Assembly: GCF_020520425.1 (NCBI RefSeq)
Contig: NC_079492.1
Location: 138,760,361-138,824,360, forward strand
Direction of reading: 5' to 3'
DNA length: 64,000 bases
Source: Spinacia oleracea
Taxonomy: Eukaryota; Streptophyta; Magnoliopsida; Caryophyllales; Amaranthaceae
Shown piece after piece: positions 62,771 to 64,000 of the stretch; the first letter of the stretch is position 1, and every line of letters starts with the position of its first letter. Position numbers and translations under genes: made by a program. The notes beneath the pieces were generated by a model that did not search any database, was not told the origin of the DNA, and saw only the letters and a list, made by a program, of their open reading frames with translations.

Positions 62771-64000
62771 ACGCGCGCGCGCTGCGAGCGATAGCTCGCG
62801 TGCGGTGGGCGCTGTGCGGAGGCTTGCGGATAGGACAGCAGCAGCTATGCGACGAGCGCATGGGCTGCGCGCACATGGCCAGCAATGGCTGTGTGCGTAC
62901 GGACCATGGGCGTGCAACGCGTAGGGTGTTTGCGTTACGATTAAAGATCGTTTTGAATGTTTAATTTGAAAATTTCAGTTCACGTAATTTTAATTAATTT
63001 TAAAATTAATAATTTGAATTAATTTCTTGGATTTTAATTTTGAATATTATAATTATAATAAATGGAATTTATTCTAATTATTTTACTAAAATTAAAATCA
63101 TGAATTAATTTAAATGCGACTGAAATTAAATTAAATTTTGGATTCAATTATAAATTTATATGAGCTTTAAATTTTAATTAAATTTGTATGTTTCCGGTTA
63201 GACTAGAAATACAATTTTATGTTTAAAATTAGTAAAGCATATGAATTTATTGGTTTGAGTGGGAGCCCTTTTTAGTCATAAACTCTTGATTAGGTCTACA
63301 AATCCTTAAGGTTAAAACAACTCGATTAGAATTAATAAGGACTGAATAATTGGTAGATTATTGGTGCCCTTGATTAATTGCTGCAAATGTTTACGTGATG
63401 CATAATGTGTTTTACTAACCAGCTATGTGGGCCATTCATGATAATGAATGGGTGAATGGTATATATTGTATATGTACTGTTTTGCAGGTTATGAAGTGAC
63501 TAGTATGGCCCAAATAGGATAGAAAATATGGTCTGCGTACCATTAATTTGAATGTAATTGGTCTAAAGTACCAAAGTTATTTTTCAATTCAAATATGGTC
63601 TGCGAACCATCAAATAGTTGTAATTAGTTATAGCTTATCCTATTTGAAGAAAATGGTGCCTCCCACGGAGATTTTCAAGACGGACTTTGAAGTCAAAGCT
63701 TCAAGATGAAGTCGGGCCATACTAGATCACAAATATCTTATGCATGTTTTAAGTTATTTATTGTTTTAAATATGTCTTAAAATGCATGAGATCAAAAGCT
63801 TGATTATGTTGCATGATTAAGGATTTTAGTTCACTTAAAATCTAACCAACATAGTAAGAGCCTTAAGTTCCAAACTTAAAAATTGAGTTAAAAGGTGCCA
63901 TGCCAAAATATACACTTGCTTGGATATCCTTTACATCAATCTAGTAATAGTTTTCGCTCAGCGAGGTGTTACTTATTGGTCCTAAAGGGGCAAGGTACAC

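Larger units (their letters stand above)
60188..64000 (+). mobile_element. Second copia element of the same family, 5' part only (runs off window)
   Basis: Contains the 5' LTR, PBS and about 2.5 kb of leader in plus orientation. The last bases of the window correspond to about 53128 of the nested copy in reverse complement, so its gag start would lie roughly 400 bp beyond the edge. It is more diverged from the nested copy than that copy's two LTRs are from each other. Confidence 0.92.

Noticed and set aside
1..64000. CRISPR arrays, bacterial operons or defence systems
   Set aside because: The sequence is plant nuclear DNA. The tandem arrays found are LTR or leader minisatellites without spacer-repeat structure or cas genes.

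Overview
The window is nuclear DNA of a flowering plant. It holds an E-class PPR protein gene, spliceosomal intron signals, secreted xylanase-inhibitor-like proteins, and dense LTR retrotransposons and MITEs with plant-type target-site duplications (TSDs). A eudicot is likely. The recurrent ACGGAGTA/TACTCCGTA motif and the style of the repeats suggest Caryophyllales (spinach/beet/quinoa relatives), but this is only an impression.

Layout. 1-1184: 3' part of a PPR gene. 1185-8240: mostly non-coding, with a diverged tandem duplication carrying a small exon-like ORF (3.5 and 5.7 kb), a Tourist MITE and simple repeats. 8240-28870: a cluster of three tandem minus-strand paralogues of the basic 7S globulin / TAXI-type xylanase inhibitor family. 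The leftmost is a pseudogene split by a 10.9-kb Sirevirus-type Ty1/copia element (8831-19768, TSD AAATG). The other two (21563-22837 and 27590-28870) are intact. 23-31.4 kb is promoter and spacer DNA loaded with MITEs of the Stowaway, hAT and Mutator types, most with recognisable TSDs. 31.7-34.6 kb: a decayed copia relic that has lost protease and integrase. 34.8-35.6 kb: a Mutator MITE nested in a Tourist MITE.

35.6-41.86 kb: a gene-fragment-rich block ending in a textbook Helitron 3' terminus (11-bp GC hairpin, then CTAG, then T). It carries exons 1-2 of an apparent mitochondrial HAD/5'-nucleotidase-domain gene, a piece of ARV1, and a complete-looking two-exon gene for an 89-aa protein. I read it as a gene-capturing Helitron and consider it the most interesting object here.

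42847-57918: a young Ty3/gypsy chromovirus (TSD ACATC, LTRs nearly identical, two frameshifts). It is interrupted inside the integrase by an intact minus-strand Ty1/copia element (47213-56943, TSD GCATT) with 1.4-kb LTRs, a 2.8-kb leader and an unusual primer-binding site. 57.9-60.2 kb: MITEs, a long foldback and a possible second Helitron 5' end. 60188-64000: the 5' LTR and leader of a second member of the same copia family, on the plus strand, running off the window. It forms a roughly 3.8-kb inverted repeat with the nested copy.

Host genes supported as functional are the PPR gene and the two TAXI-like genes. The 89-aa gene is possibly functional. Everything else is transposon-derived or non-coding. 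Nothing in the window behaves as an operon. Similarities between copies were judged by eye, not by computed alignment.
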